Program-made: the position numbers and the translations under genes
Part shown: in pieces, positions 6,404 to 7,882 of the stretch
How positions within the stretch are numbered: position 1 is the first letter of the stretch
How the letters are laid out: every line of letters starts with the position of its first letter
The notes under the pieces: model-generated
The model's database searches: none
Told to the model about the DNA's origin: nothing
Seen by the model: the letters and a program-made list of their open reading frames with translations, nothing else
DNA from: Phycisphaerae bacterium
GTDB lineage: Bacteria; Planctomycetota; Phycisphaerae; UBA1845; Fen-1342
NCBI GenBank assembly: GCA_026984555.1
Contig: JALSRY010000683.1
Location: 1-7,882 of the forward strand
DNA: 7,882 bases
Direction: 5' to 3'

Positions 6404-6507
6404 AACGAACGGGGACGGTGCCCCGGTTGTCGGCCGGCGGGCGACCCGACCGGCGGGTGCCCGGGAACGAACGCGGAGTTGACCTCTACGCTTGGTTGGC
6501 AGGCTGA
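6400..6507 (+). CDS. Possible 35-residue ORF bridging nuoE and nuoF (doubtful)
   Basis: An ATG overlaps the nuoE stop as ATGA. The frame runs 35 codons and stops at TGA 6505-6507, two bases before the nuoF ATG. The peptide starts MKRTGTVPRLS, is rich in Arg and Gly, and ends LYAWLAG; I recognise no family. nuoF itself has only a weak ribosome-binding site (AGG, 6501-6503), so termination of this ORF beside the nuoF start could aid initiation. Against it, the same frame is open back to 5788 as a shadow of nuoE, so the length is not significant by itself. Confidence 0.22.
   Translation: MKRTGTVPRLSAGGRPDRRVPGNERGVDLYAWLAG
6410..6425 (+). other. Hairpin and short direct repeats in the nuoE-nuoF gap
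   Basis: CGGGG (6410-6414) pairs with CCCCG (6421-6425) around a 6-nt loop. Further small stems follow at 6438-6448 and 6454-6463, and CCGGCGGG occurs twice (6434-6441 and 6450-6457). The 106-nt gap is thus highly structured but has no T-tract. Confidence 0.3.
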
Positions 6508-6509
6508 AC

Positions 6510-7882
6510 ATGCCCTATGAACGCATACTGATGCGAAACGTCGGCGCGCCCGGCAGCACGTCGATCGACACCTACAAGGCCGCCGGCGGCTACCAGGCAG
6601 CCGAAAAGGCCCTCAAGATGCAGCCCGACGAACTGGTCGAGCTGGTCAAGCGGGCGAACCTGCGCGGCCGGGGTGGCGCGGGATTCCCGGCGGGGGTGAA
6701 GTGGTCGTTTCTGCCCAAGGACCGCGACGTGACCTACCTGTGCGTCAACGCCGACGAGTCCGAGCCGCCGACGTTCTGCAACCGCGTGCTGATGGAGCAC
6801 GACCCGCACATGCTCCTCGAGGGGATCCTCATCGCCGCCTATGCAACGCAAACCACCGTGGCGTATGTCTACATGCGCGGCGAGTTCACCGAGCTGTTCC
6901 ACATCTTGCAGCGGGCGATCGACGAGGCCTACGCCGCCGGGTATTTCGGCGAGAACATCCTCGGCAGCGGGTACGACCTCGAGTGTTACATCCACCGCGG
7001 CGCGGGCGCGTACGTCTGCGGCGAAGAGACCGGCCTGATCGAAAGCCTGGAGGGCAAACGCGGCTGGCCGCGCATCAAGCCGCCCTTCCCGGCGATCGAG
7101 GGGGCCTTCGGCAAGCCCACCGTCGTCAACAACGTCGAAACGCTCGCCTGCCTGCCGCACATCCTCGAACGCGGCGTCGATTGGTGGCTGAGTCTGGGCA
7201 CCGAGAACTCCAAGGGCACGAAGATGTATTGCGTCAGCGGTCCGGTGAACCGCCCGGGTTGCTACGAGGCCCCGCTGGGGATCACCGTCCGCGAGCTGAT
7301 CTACGGCGACGATTTCGGCCAGGGCATGCGCGACGGCAAGAAAGTCAAAGCGGTTTTTCCCGGCGGGCTCTCGATGGGCGTGCTGCGGGGCGACGCGTTC
7401 CCCAAGCCACCCGATGGCCAGGTGGATCCGGCGCGAGACTGCGACGAGCTCGACTGCATCCTCGATTTCGACGATGTGCGGCGGTACGGGCTGCTGGGTT
7501 TGGGTACGGCGGCGGCGGTCGTCGTGAACGAGGACACCGATATCCGCGACGTATTGGTCAACGTCGCCCGTTTCTACGCGTTCGAGTCCTGCGGGCAATG
7601 CACGCAGTGTCGCGAAGGGACCATGTGGATGTACAAGATCGCCGAGCGCCTGCGGGCGGGCGCCGGTCGCAAGTACGATCTCGACCTGCTGGTCGATCTG
7701 ACGCAAAACATGGGCATGATGCCGGGCATGAGTATCTGCGGGTTGTCGGACGGGGCGGCCTGGCCGATTCGAACACTGGTCCAGAAATTCCGGGCGGAGT
7801 TCGAGCGGCACATCGCCGATCAGCCGCCCGACGCTCCCGAACGCTGGATCAAACAGGTCAACCCCGCGGCGTACGAACTGCC
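6510..7882 (+). CDS. nuoF: NADH-quinone oxidoreductase subunit F (51-kDa type; 3' end beyond window)
   Basis: This subunit binds NADH and FMN and holds 4Fe-4S cluster N3; it is the entry point for electrons into complex I. There are 457 codons to the edge with no stop, already at or beyond the usual 420-460. The glycine-rich nucleotide site RGRGGAGFPAGVKWSF is at 52-67. The NADH/FMN loop NADESEP (80-86) is followed by PTFCNR, where GTFKDR is usual. YVCGEETGLIESLEGKRG spans 168-185. The N3 ligands are Cys361, Cys364 and Cys367 in SCGQCTQCREGT, plus Cys410 in SICGLSDGAAWP. An insertion at about 293-318 relative to E. coli NuoF carries Cys311 and Cys316. The start ATG 6510 has only a weak ribosome-binding site, AGG at 6501-6503. 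NuoE, its physical partner, is immediately upstream; nuoG would be expected next. Confidence 0.96.
   Translation, partial: MPYERILMRNVGAPGSTSIDTYKAAGGYQAAEKALKMQPDELVELVKRANLRGRGGAGFPAGVKWSFLPKDRDVTYLCVNADESEPPTFCNRVLMEHDPHMLLEGILIAAYATQTTVAYVYMRGEFTELFHILQRAIDEAYAAGYFGENILGSGYDLECYIHRGAGAYVCGEETGLIESLEGKRGWPRIKPPFPAIEGAFGKPTVVNNVETLACLPHILERGVDWWLSLGTENSKGTKMYCVSGPVNRPGCYEAPLGITVRELIYGDDFGQGMRDGKKVKAVFPGGLSMGVLRGDAFPKPPDGQVDPARDCDELDCILDFDDVRRYGLLGLGTAAAVVVNEDTDIRDVLVNVARFYAFESCGQCTQCREGTMWMYKIAERLRAGAGRKYDLDLLVDLTQNMGMMPGMSICGLSDGAAWPIRTLVQKFRAEFERHIADQPPDAPERWIKQVNPAAYEL

Noticed and set aside
5788..6507. 239-codon plus-strand frame over nuoE starting at TTG
   Set aside because: It is a shadow of nuoE in another frame. 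Only its last 35 codons, outside nuoE, are considered as a possible short ORF.
6486..7811. Long antisense open frame opposite nuoF (441 codons)
   Set aside because: nuoF is unmistakable on the plus strand with all cluster ligands. The antisense translation has low complexity and no motif.

Overview
This 7.9 kb window is GC-rich bacterial chromosomal DNA holding two ordinary metabolic modules. At the left, a divergently transcribed pair shares a 120-bp promoter region. On the minus strand is an ATP-binding subunit of the MalK/UgpC/MsmX type for a carbohydrate ABC importer, cut off at its C-terminus by the window edge. On the plus strand is a complete GH77 4-alpha-glucanotransferase (malQ). Together they suggest uptake and processing of alpha-glucans or maltodextrins.

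From 2715 to the right edge runs a plus-strand operon for the proton-pumping NADH:quinone oxidoreductase (complex I), in the order nuoA-nuoB-nuoC-nuoD-nuoE-nuoF; nuoF is incomplete at its 3' end. NuoC and NuoD are separate genes, unlike the fused nuoCD of enterobacteria. NuoA is a membrane subunit. NuoB, C and D form the quinone-reducing connecting module (cluster N2, quinone-site His and Tyr). NuoE and NuoF form the NADH-oxidising module (cluster N1a, FMN, cluster N3). NuoG and the remaining membrane subunits would be expected beyond the window. All cluster ligands and the quinone-site residues I could place are present, so the complex looks functional.

The organism is a high-GC bacterium (GC-rich third positions, GTG starts for nuoA and nuoE). 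The wording of NuoB and NuoD and the complete nuoA-F order resemble what I recall of Planctomycetota (perhaps Phycisphaerae-like). This is a weak, recall-based guess, not a demonstrated placement.

I see no new system, mobile element, CRISPR array, tRNA or rRNA. The points worth a second look are small. NuoA has an Ala/Ser-rich insertion between its last two membrane helices. NuoF has an insertion carrying two cysteines and an altered loop in the NADH/FMN site. The ABC ATPase has about 22 extra residues after the Q-loop. Two of the unusually long nuo intercistronic gaps are each spanned by a short ORF that begins on the upstream stop and ends at the downstream start. The nuo leader has a strong hairpin beside the nuoA ribosome-binding site.
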